In this document: piece after piece, positions 8,295 through 16,838 of the stretch
How positions within the stretch are numbered: the first letter of the stretch is position 1
Layout: the number at the start of each line of letters is the position of its first letter
Assembly: GCF_030406775.1 (NCBI RefSeq)
Contig: NZ_CP129119.1
Span: 406,001-470,000, forward strand
DNA from: Sporosarcina trichiuri
Lineage (GTDB): Bacteria > Bacillota > Bacilli > Bacillales_A > Planococcaceae
Direction: 5' to 3'
DNA: 64,000 bases
Made by a program: the position numbers and the translations under genes
Notes under the pieces: generated by a model
What the model was told of the DNA's origin: nothing
Database searches by the model: none
Seen by the model: the letters and a program-made list of their open reading frames with translations, nothing else

Positions 8295-8323
8295 AGTATA
8301 CCCCAAATCCGTGTCCGATACAA
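8295..8323 (-). promoter_or_regulatory. SigA promoter of the CDF exporter
   Basis: Minus strand TTGTAT (8318-8323), 17 bases, TATACT (8295-8300). Start of transcription near 8288 gives a leader of about 150 bases. It faces the argH promoter, whose -35 begins only 26 bases away. Confidence 0.6.
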
Positions 8324-8348
8324 ATGCACGGGACGGCAAGAGGGAAGT

Positions 8349-8377
8349 TTGCAAAATGGTTGAGATTGAATTATAAT
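8349..8377 (+). promoter_or_regulatory. SigA promoter of argH
   Basis: TTGCAA (8349-8354), 17 bases, TATAAT (8372-8377). The -10 hexamer lies inside the ARG box at 8367-8380, so ArgR binding would block RNA polymerase. Confidence 0.75.
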
Positions 8378-8400
8378 TCATCGTAATTAATAATTATACA
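8367..8400. promoter_or_regulatory. ArgR/AhrC operator (ARG box pair) at argH
   Basis: TGAATTATAATTCA (8367-8380) is a perfect palindrome matching the ARG-box core. A second, weaker AT-rich half-palindrome TAATTAATAATTATA follows at about 8384-8398, at the spacing expected for tandem ARG boxes. Arginine-bound ArgR should repress argH. Confidence 0.75.
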
Positions 8401-8417
8401 TAATGGAGGATGGGCAC

Positions 8418-9743
8418 ATGAAATTATGGGGCGGACGTTTCACATCGGAAGAACACGAACTTATGGAGCAGTTCAACACGTCGCTGCCGATCGACCATCG
8501 ACTGATTGCAGACGACATCGCGGGCAGCCTTGCACATGTTGCGATGCTGGTACATTGCGATTTGCTGACACCGGAAGAAGGGGAGACGCTTGCGGATGGC
8601 CTGGAGGCGATCCAGGCGGACGTCAATTCCGGAGCTTTGAAAGTCGAAGGCGACTATGAAGACGTCCACTCGTTCGTCGAAATGCAATTGACACAGCGGA
8701 TCGGTGAAGCAGGCAAAAAACTGCATACAGCGCGCAGCCGGAATGATCAAGTGGCGGTCGATATGAGGCTGTACGCGAAACGGACAGCAAGGGAAACTGC
8801 TGCTGCCCTTCAATCGCTCATCGACTCCCTGCATGCAAAGGGGATGCAACATGATGTCATCATGCCCGGATATACGCATCTGCAGCGGGCACAGGTCGTC
8901 ACGTTCAGTCATCATCTCGGCGCGTATGTCCAAATGTTCAAACGGGACAAGAAGAGGATCGAGAATGCGGCTGAACTGATGGATGAAAACCCGCTCGGCT
9001 GCGGGGCGCTCGCCGGCACGACACATACGATCGACAGAACTGTGACGACCGAGCTGCTGCACTTCGCTAAACCCGTGGATAATTATATGGACGGTGTCAG
9101 TGACCGCGATTTCCTGCTGGAGCTCATGTCGGATTTCTCCATTGCCATGATGCATCTGAGCCGTCTCAGCGAAGAGCTGATTTTGTGGAGCAGCCAGGAA
9201 TTCAAGTTCATCACGATGGCGGATGCCTATTCAACAGGCAGCAGCATCATGCCGCAAAAGAAGAATCCGGACGCCGCTGAACTGATCCGCGGAAAGACAG
9301 GGAGGGTCTATGGGTCGCTGTTCGCTCTTCTGACGACGCTGAAAGGGCTGCCGCTTGCCTATAACAAAGACATGCAGGAGGATAAGGAACAATTCTTCGA
9401 TGCTGCCGATACGGTCATCGACTGCCTCGGCATCATGGCGCGCATGATCGACACGATGCAGGTGAATGAGCAAAACATGAGAGGCGCGGTCAAAGCAGGG
9501 TTCCTGAATGCGACAGAAGTCGCGGACTATTTCGTCAGCAAAGGGGTGCCGTTCCGGGATGCCCACAGTATCGTCGGCCGCCTGATCTTGTATTGCGAGC
9601 AGGAAGGCAAGGGGATCGAAGACCTGACAGCTGCCGAACTGCAGCAGTTCAGCAGCACAATCGGGGAAGACCTTTTCGCCTATATCGATTATGATGCGAT
9701 CATCGGAAAAGGGACGAAGAAAGCGATGAAAGCCAACAACTGA
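8418..9743 (+). CDS. argH: Argininosuccinate lyase
   Basis: Last step of arginine synthesis: splits argininosuccinate into arginine and fumarate. 441 residues, with the fumarase/aspartase-superfamily signature GSSIMPQKKNP and the N-terminal KLWGGRF typical of ArgH. ATG 8418 is chosen over the in-frame ATG 8403, because GGAGG at 8405-8409 must lie upstream. It stands alone; argG is about 32 kb away at 41533, unlike the argGH pair of B. subtilis. The promoter is covered by an ARG box. Confidence 0.96.
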   Translation: MKLWGGRFTSEEHELMEQFNTSLPIDHRLIADDIAGSLAHVAMLVHCDLLTPEEGETLADGLEAIQADVNSGALKVEGDYEDVHSFVEMQLTQRIGEAGKKLHTARSRNDQVAVDMRLYAKRTARETAAALQSLIDSLHAKGMQHDVIMPGYTHLQRAQVVTFSHHLGAYVQMFKRDKKRIENAAELMDENPLGCGALAGTTHTIDRTVTTELLHFAKPVDNYMDGVSDRDFLLELMSDFSIAMMHLSRLSEELILWSSQEFKFITMADAYSTGSSIMPQKKNPDAAELIRGKTGRVYGSLFALLTTLKGLPLAYNKDMQEDKEQFFDAADTVIDCLGIMARMIDTMQVNEQNMRGAVKAGFLNATEVADYFVSKGVPFRDAHSIVGRLILYCEQEGKGIEDLTAAELQQFSSTIGEDLFAYIDYDAIIGKGTKKAMKANN

Positions 9744-9750
9744 TTTGAAA

Positions 9751-9807
9751 AAACAGGCTGTACGGAATTAACCGGTATGCACCGGTCGTTCCGACAGCCT
9801 GTTTTCT
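9751..9807. terminator. Bidirectional terminator between argH and fabI
   Basis: AAAACAGGCTGT pairs with ACAGCCTGTTTT, extended by CGGAA/TTCCG. T-tails on both strands serve the convergent genes. Confidence 0.85.
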
Positions 9808-9822
9808 ACTAGTTACCGTCAA

Positions 9823-10605
9823 TCAGCCCATGATGTTATAGCCGGCATCGACATAGACGACTTCACCTGTCACACCGCTCGACAGATCGCTGAGCATGAC
9901 CATGCTCATCTTCGCGACCTCTTCCAGTGTGATATTCCGGCGAAGCGGCGCTTTTTCCTCGATTTGGTGGAGGATCGTATTGAACGAAGGAACGCCTTTT
10001 GCGGACAGTGTACGGACAGCGCCCGCCGAAACCGCATTCACACGGATCTTCTCTTTCCCAAGATCATTGGCCAGATAGCGCATCGATGATTCGAGTGCCG
10101 CTTTTGCGACCCCCATCACGTTATAGCCATCCAGCACACGTTCTGCGCCCAGATAGCTCATCGTGATGATCGACCCGCCTTCTGTCATATACGGACGTGC
10201 TTCCCGGGCTGTCGCGACGAGGGAGTAGGCGCTTGTGTCCTGGGCGAACGCATAACCGTCCCGTGATGTCTCGACGAAATCGTTGTGCAGGTCCTCTGCG
10301 TGAGCGAATGCGACAGAATGGACAACGCCGTGGATGACGCCGACTTCCTCGCCGATCTTCTTGAACGCGGCACGAATGCTTTCATCCTCATTCACGTCAC
10401 ATTCCGCAACGAGCCGTGCATTCCGGCCGTTCTTCTCCAGCGCTTTCTCGAGCTTGGCGAGCGACCGTTCTTTCCGGTACGTGAAGATCACGTTCGCACC
10501 GACGTCGAACAGTACGGATGAAATTCCCCATGCAAGGCTCCGTTCATTGGCAACCCCCATGACGACAATATTTTTCCCTTTCAAGTTCAGCAATTCATCA
10601 AGCAT
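9823..10605 (-). CDS. fabI: Enoyl-ACP reductase (NADH) FabI
   Basis: Reduces enoyl-ACP in each round of type II fatty-acid elongation; the target of triclosan-type inhibitors. 260-residue short-chain dehydrogenase fold with the FabI-type N-terminal nucleotide region VMGVANERSLAWGI, CDV for the adenine pocket, and a Tyr-x6-Lys active site within YNVMGVAK. Full length. GGGGATATC is the ribosome site. A FapR-like operator covers its promoter, in line with malonyl-CoA control of lipid genes. Confidence 0.95.
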   Translation of the reverse strand: MLDELLNLKGKNIVVMGVANERSLAWGISSVLFDVGANVIFTYRKERSLAKLEKALEKNGRNARLVAECDVNEDESIRAAFKKIGEEVGVIHGVVHSVAFAHAEDLHNDFVETSRDGYAFAQDTSAYSLVATAREARPYMTEGGSIITMSYLGAERVLDGYNVMGVAKAALESSMRYLANDLGKEKIRVNAVSAGAVRTLSAKGVPSFNTILHQIEEKAPLRRNITLEEVAKMSMVMLSDLSSGVTGEVVYVDAGYNIMG

Positions 10606-10650
10606 GTGATATCCCCCTCAGCAGGTTTTCTTTTACAATTAGCAGTCCGT

Positions 10651-10678
10651 CTCAATACCAGGTACCAAAACGATTATA
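10651..10678 (-). promoter_or_regulatory. fabI promoter -10 and FapR-like operator
   Basis: Minus strand TATAAT (10673-10678) is followed directly by the near-palindrome TTTGGTACCTGGTATTGAG (within 10651-10670), close to the FapR consensus TTAGTACCTGGTACTAA. The site spans the transcription start, so FapR without malonyl-CoA would repress. The -35 is weak. Confidence 0.65.
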
Positions 10679-10766
10679 GCATAGTTTGTTTTTACAGTTC
10701 CATCACCAGTATGGAATCCGCCGGAAAGCAGATACTACGCTAAAAGGAAGAGACAGGAGTGTTGAA

Positions 10767-11174
10767 ATGATTGAACTGACAACGGGACTTGAAGGACGCA
10801 AGACTAATTATGGCAGCATCCGGCACCGGCTGGAAGAGGCCGGCTATCATCTTGGCGGCAACTGGGACTATGACAGCGGGTTTTTTGACAGGGTGCTCAA
10901 CAGGGAAGGAGGGGAGACGATCTACGTCCGGGCGCCGTTCCGGGTGGTTGCGGGAATTCTGGATGAGGATCATGCGGCTCTCCTCTTTGCGAAACCGTTC
11001 CTCATCAAGCATGTCGTCAACGTCGGTTTTGAGTCCGATGAGAGCTCATTGCTGACAGCCACCTTCAACCAGTTCCAGGAACCGGTCGATAAGGACGGCC
11101 GTATTGCGGACAAACGGAAATGGGAGGAAATCGGCACAAGGGAAATCAACAGGCTCCTAGAAATCATGCGGTGA
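10767..11174 (+). CDS. yugN: YugN-like family protein
   Basis: A 135-residue protein matching the YugN family of Bacillales: GGNWDYDSGFFD near residue 36 and a C-terminal FNQFQEPVDKDG stretch. Function is unknown in the family. There is no signal or membrane segment. The frame is open from 10686, but GACAGGAGTG upstream selects ATG 10767. Single gene between fabI (divergent) and the SLH-NlpC gene. Confidence 0.8.
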   Translation: MIELTTGLEGRKTNYGSIRHRLEEAGYHLGGNWDYDSGFFDRVLNREGGETIYVRAPFRVVAGILDEDHAALLFAKPFLIKHVVNVGFESDESSLLTATFNQFQEPVDKDGRIADKRKWEEIGTREINRLLEIMR

Positions 11175-11262
11175 AATAATTCAGTTTCCTGACTGAAATA
11201 GTCTATACAGAACCGGGTAACTCGTGTACCTTTAAGGTATCAACTGGTTCAGGAGGCTGTAC

Positions 11263-12816
11263 ATGGTTAAAAAACTGCTTTTCCCCATACTGCTTGCCGC
11301 CCTTTTTTTCTCTGTGACATATGATGCATCTGCCGCCGGAGCCTACAGCGACGTGGGCGACCAATACGCGGCCAAAGCCGAATTGGAGTTTCTCGCGGAA
11401 CGGGGTATCACAGCTTCAGGTCCGAACGTCGCTTTCGGCGTCAACAAGTCCATCACCAGACTTGACGCTGCTGAAATGCTCGTGAAGGCACGGGACCTTC
11501 CGACTTCCGGCAGACCGGATCCGAAACTCGCCGATGTGAAGAAAGGGATGCCGGGGTACGGCATCATAGCAGCCGTCGCCGATGAAGGGATCATGGTCGG
11601 CAGTCTGCAGGGGAAATTCAATCCTCAGGCTTATCTGACGCGTGCCGAGATGGCTGCCATCCTCGTGCGTGCGTTCGACCTGAAGACAGGACAGGGCCAG
11701 ACAGGCTTTGCATTCACAGACGTGAATCAGAAAAGCTTTGCAGCCCCGTCCATCGGGATCCTGTTCGCGAACAATGTTACGTTCGGCTATCCGGACCATA
11801 CGTTCAAGCCGGAAATGACATTGACCCGGGCCCATTTCGGAATCTTCCTCGCCCGGATCCTGGAGCCGGACTTCCGTGAAGTGCTCGCGTGCTTCGCGCC
11901 GGTCAGTAAAAAGACCTACCATGTCAGCACGCCGGTGACGACTTTGTGGAAAGCGCCGAATCTCGCACGGACTGTCGACCGGCCGGCCACAGGGGATCCT
12001 GCCGATATGGCGAAGTGGACGAAGTCGATGACGATTCCGCAGAAGCAGTGGCTCGTCGGGAAGACGGAAACACAGGCCCTGTACGGACAGGAAGTCGAAG
12101 TTCTGAAGACATCCGGAAAGTGGATGCAGATCGCAGTGAAAGACCAGTACTCGCCGAAGAACAAAGCTGGCTACCCGGGATGGGTGCCGGCAGCACACGT
12201 GAAGGCAAGCTATGCCGATTACGATGGATGTGCAAAAGCGGTTGTCAGTTCACCAACAGCCAAGCTTTATGCTTCCGCAGCATCGGGGCAGCCGTTCATG
12301 ACAATCAGTTTCAATACGGAGCTGCCGGTGATTGACACTTCGTCCGGTTGGGTCAAAGTGCAGACTCCTCTTGATGGTGCGAAGTATATCCGCCAGACAG
12401 ACGTGAAAGTGAAGAAGCCGGGGGAAGCCGTGCCGAAGCCATCCCAGCACGATATCCTTACAACTGCGAAGAAATTCAACGGACTGCCGTACTTGTGGGC
12501 AGGCACCTCCGGCTTTGGCCTGGACTGCTCCGGGTTCACCTATTCGGTCTACCGTCAGCACGGAATCGAGCTGCCGCGGGATGCCAGCGTCCAGGCAGTG
12601 CATGGGACGGCAGTAGCGAAAAACCGCCTGCAGCCGGGGGATCTCCTCTTCTTTGCACATAACAGAGGGCAGGGCAGTGTCCATCATGTCGGGATGTATA
12701 TCGGTGACGGGAAAATGATCCACTCGCCAAATCCGAAACGGACTGTCGAAATCATGCCGATCACAGCTGAACCGTATAACAGTGAATATGCCGGTGCACG
12801 CCGATACCTCAGGTGA
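11263..12816 (+). CDS. Secreted SLH-anchored NlpC/P60 peptidoglycan endopeptidase
   Basis: A 517-residue exported cell-wall hydrolase. Residues 1-25 form a signal peptide ending in DASA. Three SLH repeats (about 28-210) bind pyruvylated secondary wall polymer. Two bacterial SH3-like segments follow (about 215-390; GWVPAAHV, GWVKV). The C-terminal NlpC/P60 domain has catalytic Cys in DCSGF (about 421), His in HHVGMYIG (about 473) and the third polar residue in the IHSPN strand (about 487). It should cut D-Glu-diamino acid links in stem peptides during wall growth or autolysis. AGGAGG precedes the start. Confidence 0.92.
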   Translation: MVKKLLFPILLAALFFSVTYDASAAGAYSDVGDQYAAKAELEFLAERGITASGPNVAFGVNKSITRLDAAEMLVKARDLPTSGRPDPKLADVKKGMPGYGIIAAVADEGIMVGSLQGKFNPQAYLTRAEMAAILVRAFDLKTGQGQTGFAFTDVNQKSFAAPSIGILFANNVTFGYPDHTFKPEMTLTRAHFGIFLARILEPDFREVLACFAPVSKKTYHVSTPVTTLWKAPNLARTVDRPATGDPADMAKWTKSMTIPQKQWLVGKTETQALYGQEVEVLKTSGKWMQIAVKDQYSPKNKAGYPGWVPAAHVKASYADYDGCAKAVVSSPTAKLYASAASGQPFMTISFNTELPVIDTSSGWVKVQTPLDGAKYIRQTDVKVKKPGEAVPKPSQHDILTTAKKFNGLPYLWAGTSGFGLDCSGFTYSVYRQHGIELPRDASVQAVHGTAVAKNRLQPGDLLFFAHNRGQGSVHHVGMYIGDGKMIHSPNPKRTVEIMPITAEPYNSEYAGARRYLR

Positions 12817-12817
12817 T

Positions 12818-12863
12818 GAAAAAGGAACAGACCATGCCGTCGGCATGGTCTGTTCCTTTTTTC
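12818..12863. terminator. Strong bidirectional terminator
   Basis: An almost perfect palindrome: AAAAAGGAACAGACCATGCC pairs with the mirrored right arm, ending in T-runs on both strands. Serves the convergent NlpC/P60 and lipoprotein genes. Confidence 0.92.
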
Positions 12864-13335
12864 ATTTCAGTATGTCGTTGTAGAGCATGCCGTCATCGAC
12901 GAGCGAGATGACTTTCAGCCAGTTCTCTTTTTTCACGAAGATACTCTTCACTTTCTTTTCTCCATTTTCGTCTTCATACAGAATGACACGGGTGCCGGGA
13001 TTATCGGTTTCCACGATCCCTTTCAGGCCATCGATGTCCGCTGTTTCCTTGACCGTGCTGTATTCCTCGAAGTCTGCAAGCGCCGGGTCATCCACGGAAG
13101 TTTCAGCTTCGCCGCTCTCGTCCGCCTGATCGGAATCCCCATCTGTTCCTTCCATTTCCGCTGCTTCGGAAGCCTGCTGTTCTGCATCAGCTTCACTGTC
13201 CGGCGGAGTATTCACTGAGTTCTCCTCCAGCGAGGAAGTCTGGTCATCCGCTGTGTCAGGCTCCTCGGTGTCCTGATTGTCTGAGCATCCCGCCAGCAGG
13301 ACCCCCATCGCTCCAAGCAATAGAAACTTTTTCAT
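12862..13335 (-). CDS. Acidic lipoprotein of unknown function
   Basis: 157 residues. The signal peptide with lipobox LLAGC places the mature N-terminus at a lipidated Cys near residue 18. A long Glu/Asp/Ser-rich disordered linker (about 20-95) follows, then a small globular C-terminal domain of about 60 residues that I do not recognise. ATG 13335 is used: the frame is open further upstream, but the lipoprotein signal starts here. Promoter: TTGTTA (13393-13398), 17 bases, TACAAT (13370-13375) on the minus strand. Confidence 0.8.
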   Translation of the reverse strand: MKKFLLLGAMGVLLAGCSDNQDTEEPDTADDQTSSLEENSVNTPPDSEADAEQQASEAAEMEGTDGDSDQADESGEAETSVDDPALADFEEYSTVKETADIDGLKGIVETDNPGTRVILYEDENGEKKVKSIFVKKENWLKVISLVDDGMLYNDILK

Positions 13336-13538
13336 ATGTGCTGCCTCCCAGATGTTTTTACAGTGAGTCATTGTATGGGAAATAGTATTCCATAACAAAC
13401 AATTGACCTCCATTCTTTGCTGTACCCGCTTTTCAGATAATAATCCTTTCTAATTTGCTGAATGTTTGTTACGCTCTACAATGAGAAAAGTTTGTTTAAT
13501 CCGTTTATTTCCATGTACTATGAGGAGTTGTACAAGCA

Positions 13539-14858
13539 TTGACAATTAAAAAGAATTTCATCATCGGTTTCATGCTCTTTGCACTGTTCCTGGGAGCAGG
13601 GAATATCATTTTCCCGCCAAAACTCGGACAACTGGCAGGGACGGACCTCGCCATTGCGATGTTCGGTTTCCTGATTACCGGAGTCGGCCTGCCGCTGCTG
13701 GCGGTCATCGCGATCGCACATGCCGGCGGAGATCTGAGGTCGATTGCAGACCGGGTCCATCCGGTATTCGGCATCATTTTCACGACAATTGTCTATTTGG
13801 CGATCGGTCCGTTCTTCGGAATTCCACGGACGGCTACGGTTTCCTATGAAATCGGCATGGCACCCTTCCTCCCGGAAACACTTGCAAGCGCACAATGGCC
13901 GCTCGTCCTGTTCAGTATCGTGTTTTTCGCTATCACGATCGGGCTGGCGCTGAATCCGGCCAAACTCGTCGATCGGATCGGTAAGTTCCTCACGCCTGTC
14001 CTGTTCGCCGTCATCGCGCTGCTCGCCATCAAAAGCTTTCTGACGCCTGTTGGAACGATCATGTCTCCGGATGAAGTGTTCGGTGCCCATCCGTTCTTTA
14101 AAAGTTTCGTGGAAGGGTATTTGACGATGGATGTCATCGCGGCGCTCATCTTCGGAAGTGTAATAACTGTGGCAATCCATGCGGAAGGTGTGACGACATC
14201 GAAAGGTCTGCTGAAATCCATGATTATCGCAGGCGGCGTCGCAGCCGCAGGTCTGAGTTTCGTATACATATCGCTCGGCTTTATCGGCGCTTCCAGTATG
14301 GAAGTGCTCGGTGCCCAGGAAAACGGGGGGATCATCCTCTCCCTGGCATCTGAACTGCTTTACGGATCACTCGGGCCGATCATCCTGGCGGTCACGATCC
14401 TGTTCGCCTGTCTCACAACATCGGTCGGTCTCGTATCGGCGTGTGCGCAGTTCTTCTCTAAAGCATTTCCATCATTGCCATATAAGTCGTTTGTCGTCCT
14501 GTTTTCCGTATTCAGTGCGCTTGTCGCGAATGTCGGACTGACACAGCTCATCTCGCTGTCACTGCCGGTTCTGCTGATGATCTATCCGCTTGCAATCGTT
14601 CTGATGCTGCTGTCGTTCGTCGACAGAGCATTCGGCAGACGGCCGGTCGTCTATGCACTCGCATTAACGGGAACTGCCCTGGTCAGCATTTTCGACGGGC
14701 TGGCTGGCGGCGGTATCGTCATCGAACCGGCTTTGGATGTTCTCGGACATCTTCCGCTTCATGAGCAGCAGATCGGCTGGCTGATCCCGGCGATTGCCGG
14801 TGCGCTGATCGGCTGGGTGATTGTTTTGGCGACACCGGGCCGCAATAAGGCAGTGTGA
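13539..14858 (+). CDS. brnQ: Branched-chain amino acid:cation symporter BrnQ
   Basis: A 439-residue LIVCS-family importer of Leu, Ile and Val with about 12 helices. The N-terminal FALFLGAGNIIFPPKLG block is diagnostic. The start is TTG 13539 after GAGGAG at 13522-13527, spaced 11 bases; no better in-frame start exists. The upstream sequence contains TTTTCAGATAAT near 13431, which resembles a CodY box with about four mismatches; CodY control would be expected for this gene but the site is weak. A single-gene transcript is likely. Confidence 0.92.
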   Translation: MTIKKNFIIGFMLFALFLGAGNIIFPPKLGQLAGTDLAIAMFGFLITGVGLPLLAVIAIAHAGGDLRSIADRVHPVFGIIFTTIVYLAIGPFFGIPRTATVSYEIGMAPFLPETLASAQWPLVLFSIVFFAITIGLALNPAKLVDRIGKFLTPVLFAVIALLAIKSFLTPVGTIMSPDEVFGAHPFFKSFVEGYLTMDVIAALIFGSVITVAIHAEGVTTSKGLLKSMIIAGGVAAAGLSFVYISLGFIGASSMEVLGAQENGGIILSLASELLYGSLGPIILAVTILFACLTTSVGLVSACAQFFSKAFPSLPYKSFVVLFSVFSALVANVGLTQLISLSLPVLLMIYPLAIVLMLLSFVDRAFGRRPVVYALALTGTALVSIFDGLAGGGIVIEPALDVLGHLPLHEQQIGWLIPAIAGALIGWVIVLATPGRNKAV

Positions 14859-14878
14859 CGCTGGGGAAGCCTTTCCAG

Positions 14879-14904
14879 GTTTAGTGAACTCCTATAGAAG
14901 GAAT
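14879..14904 (+). promoter_or_regulatory. Candidate SigB promoter of the PPOX-family gene
   Basis: GTTTAG (14879-14884), 14 bases, AGGAAT (14899-14904). The -10 is imperfect, but spacing and -35 match the other SigB-like sites here, and B. subtilis homologs of the downstream gene (YdaG) are SigB-dependent. Confidence 0.45.
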
Positions 14905-14938
14905 ACTGGGAGTAGCTGATCGAAAAGGAGAGGGTACC

Positions 14939-15355
14939 ATGAATACAAAAGAAACTGCGCAGAAAATCCTGGAGAACAGTCATGTCGGCACGATGGCGAC
15001 CGTACAGGCAGGAAAGCCATTCAGCCGGTATATGACATTCTTCTCCGAAAACTTTACGATGTACACAGCGACATCGAAAAAAACTGAGAAAGTGGACGAA
15101 CTGGAGAGCAATCCGAATACGCATATCCTGCTCGGCTACCAAGACGAAGGATATGGCGATGCGTATCTTGAAATCGCAGGGACCGTCACGATCTCGGACG
15201 ATAAAGGACTGCGTGAGAAAGTCTGGAACGATCATATGAAGCCATGGTTCGAAGGTCCGGATGACCCGGACTTGGTCATCTTGAAAGTGATTCCCGATGA
15301 GATCCGTCTGATGAACAAAAAAGGCGAGCCGCCGCAAACAATCGACTTCAACTGA
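14939..15355 (+). CDS. General stress protein, pyridoxamine 5'-phosphate oxidase-like (YdaG type)
   Basis: A 138-residue split-barrel flavin/PNPOx-fold protein related to B. subtilis YdaG (general stress protein 26). The N-terminal helix ILENSHVGTMATV and the strand pattern YMTFFSENFTMYTATS are typical. Likely binds FMN, F420 or a similar cofactor, but the reaction is unknown. AAAAGGAGAGG precedes ATG 14939. A SigB-like promoter and a strong terminator frame it as a one-gene stress transcript. Confidence 0.85.
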   Translation: MNTKETAQKILENSHVGTMATVQAGKPFSRYMTFFSENFTMYTATSKKTEKVDELESNPNTHILLGYQDEGYGDAYLEIAGTVTISDDKGLREKVWNDHMKPWFEGPDDPDLVILKVIPDEIRLMNKKGEPPQTIDFN

Positions 15356-15403
15356 AAAAACTGTCCTGCGCCTTTGAAATCGGGCCTGCAGGACAGTTTT
15401 TTT
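15355..15403. terminator. Bidirectional terminator
   Basis: AAAAAACTGTCCTGC and GCAGGACAGTTTTTT form a 15-pair stem between convergent genes. Confidence 0.9.
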
Positions 15404-16716
15404 CATTCGTTTGTTTCGAATTCCTTTTGCGCCTGCTTGACAATCTCTTTGAGTTCGCTTTCATCTGCGCCGCGCAGGAAATAGGCCATCGCCGCTTTCC
15501 CGATCGCATAGGTGCCGCCGCTCGCGATGCTTGCACTGATGGCTGAGCCGGCGCCTGGCACGATGAGGTTCGCAAATTTGCTGCCCTGCTGTGCGATCAT
15601 CCGCAGTGTGAAGCCGGTTGCCCCGATGCCTCCTAGCGAGACGATCACTTCGCGGGCGGTCTTGAAGTCGAGCTCACGGCCTGACAAGAACGCGATGATC
15701 ATCAGCAGGATGGACTGCAGCGCAAGCAGCACAGCGATGTCCGTCGCGATCAGCGGGCTGAGGGCTACAGTACCTGCGAGTGCAGAGAACACTTTCGTGA
15801 AACGGAGAGCGATCCGTTCAGTAATTGTGTTCAGGCGGATTGACAGGCTCAAGTGGATGGCTGCCCGGATATCCAGGCTGTCTTCCAAAAAATCGATCAG
15901 TTCCTCGATGCCATATCTTCCGTCAAAGGCGATATTCGGGCTGCCGCCGTCCTGCTCCGTCCATTCGAGGTAGGAAGATACAGGCAGGATGGCTGCCGGT
16001 TCCATCCCTTCCTGTGCGAAAATCCTCTTCAGCTGTTCTGTCTTTTCGGCGATCAGCCGGATCTTCTCCGGCGGGTAGCTGTCAGGTTCCTTGATGCGGG
16101 ACGGATTCAGTTCGTCCACCTGCGTGATCACACCGATCAGCGGAAGGCCTTCCGCCGCTTTCTTCATGAGCCGTTTTGTGATTTGAATGTCCTTATCGAT
16201 ATGCGCACGCTCCGCCGCTTTCTGCAGGAACAGCACAGCATCCGGTTCAAACGACTGGATGACGATTTTCAAAGCGTCTTCGGCATTCGTATCGAACGTC
16301 TCCGACTCCCCGATGCCGCGTGTGTCGATCACTTCGAAATACGTATGGCCGTCCGCTTCGTATGCAAAGCGCTTCGCCTCTTTCGTTCCGATCTCGACGT
16401 CACTCACTTCCGCAAGATAGCGGCCGCTGATCGCATTGATTAGACTGCTCTTGCCGACGCCCGTCCTGCCGACGAGCACGAATTTCGGCGGACGGGGGTT
16501 TTTCAGTCCGTCCAGGAGATTCTGAAGATCTTCATCATCCATCATAATTTTCATCATTTTTTTCCGCTGTTTCTCGGAGATCAGATTTCCGGGCAGTTTC
16601 GTGAAAAGGTCTTCGATATAATTCGAAAGATTGCCGATATGATGCAGTCTCTGCCGCATTTCTTCAAATTGGTTTCCCACGTACAGACACCTGCTTTCCT
16701 TGTTCTCTCTATCCAT
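15403..16716 (-). CDS. Membrane-associated GTPase with DUF697-like tail
   Basis: 437 residues. An N-terminal helical region is followed by an Era/dynamin-like G domain with G1 GRTGVGKSS (about residue 82), G3 DTRG and G4 TQVD. The hydrophobic helical C-terminus (about 300-420) resembles the DUF697 tail of YcjX/Era-like membrane GTPases. Probably peripheral or integral at the membrane; substrate and role are unknown. ATG 16716 follows GGGTAGAGA. Stand-alone gene between strong terminators. Confidence 0.8.
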   Translation of the reverse strand: MDRENKESRCLYVGNQFEEMRQRLHHIGNLSNYIEDLFTKLPGNLISEKQRKKMMKIMMDDEDLQNLLDGLKNPRPPKFVLVGRTGVGKSSLINAISGRYLAEVSDVEIGTKEAKRFAYEADGHTYFEVIDTRGIGESETFDTNAEDALKIVIQSFEPDAVLFLQKAAERAHIDKDIQITKRLMKKAAEGLPLIGVITQVDELNPSRIKEPDSYPPEKIRLIAEKTEQLKRIFAQEGMEPAAILPVSSYLEWTEQDGGSPNIAFDGRYGIEELIDFLEDSLDIRAAIHLSLSIRLNTITERIALRFTKVFSALAGTVALSPLIATDIAVLLALQSILLMIIAFLSGRELDFKTAREVIVSLGGIGATGFTLRMIAQQGSKFANLIVPGAGSAISASIASGGTYAIGKAAMAYFLRGADESELKEIVKQAQKEFETNE

Positions 16717-16838
16717 TCTCTACCCGATGTCCGGCCGATTCAAGCGAGGGGCCGCAAACAATTGCGATGACTGCCAGTCCATCATGCTATACTGTAGAAC
16801 GAAATTATATCGTATTGTGCTGAAAGGGAGGGCAACTT

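Noticed and set aside
13420..13445. CodY operator at brnQ
   Set aside because: The best candidate has about four mismatches to the 15-base consensus. Mentioned only in the gene entry.
16717..16838. Purine riboswitch before the NCS2 permease
   Set aside because: No three-way-junction core sequence was seen in the leader.
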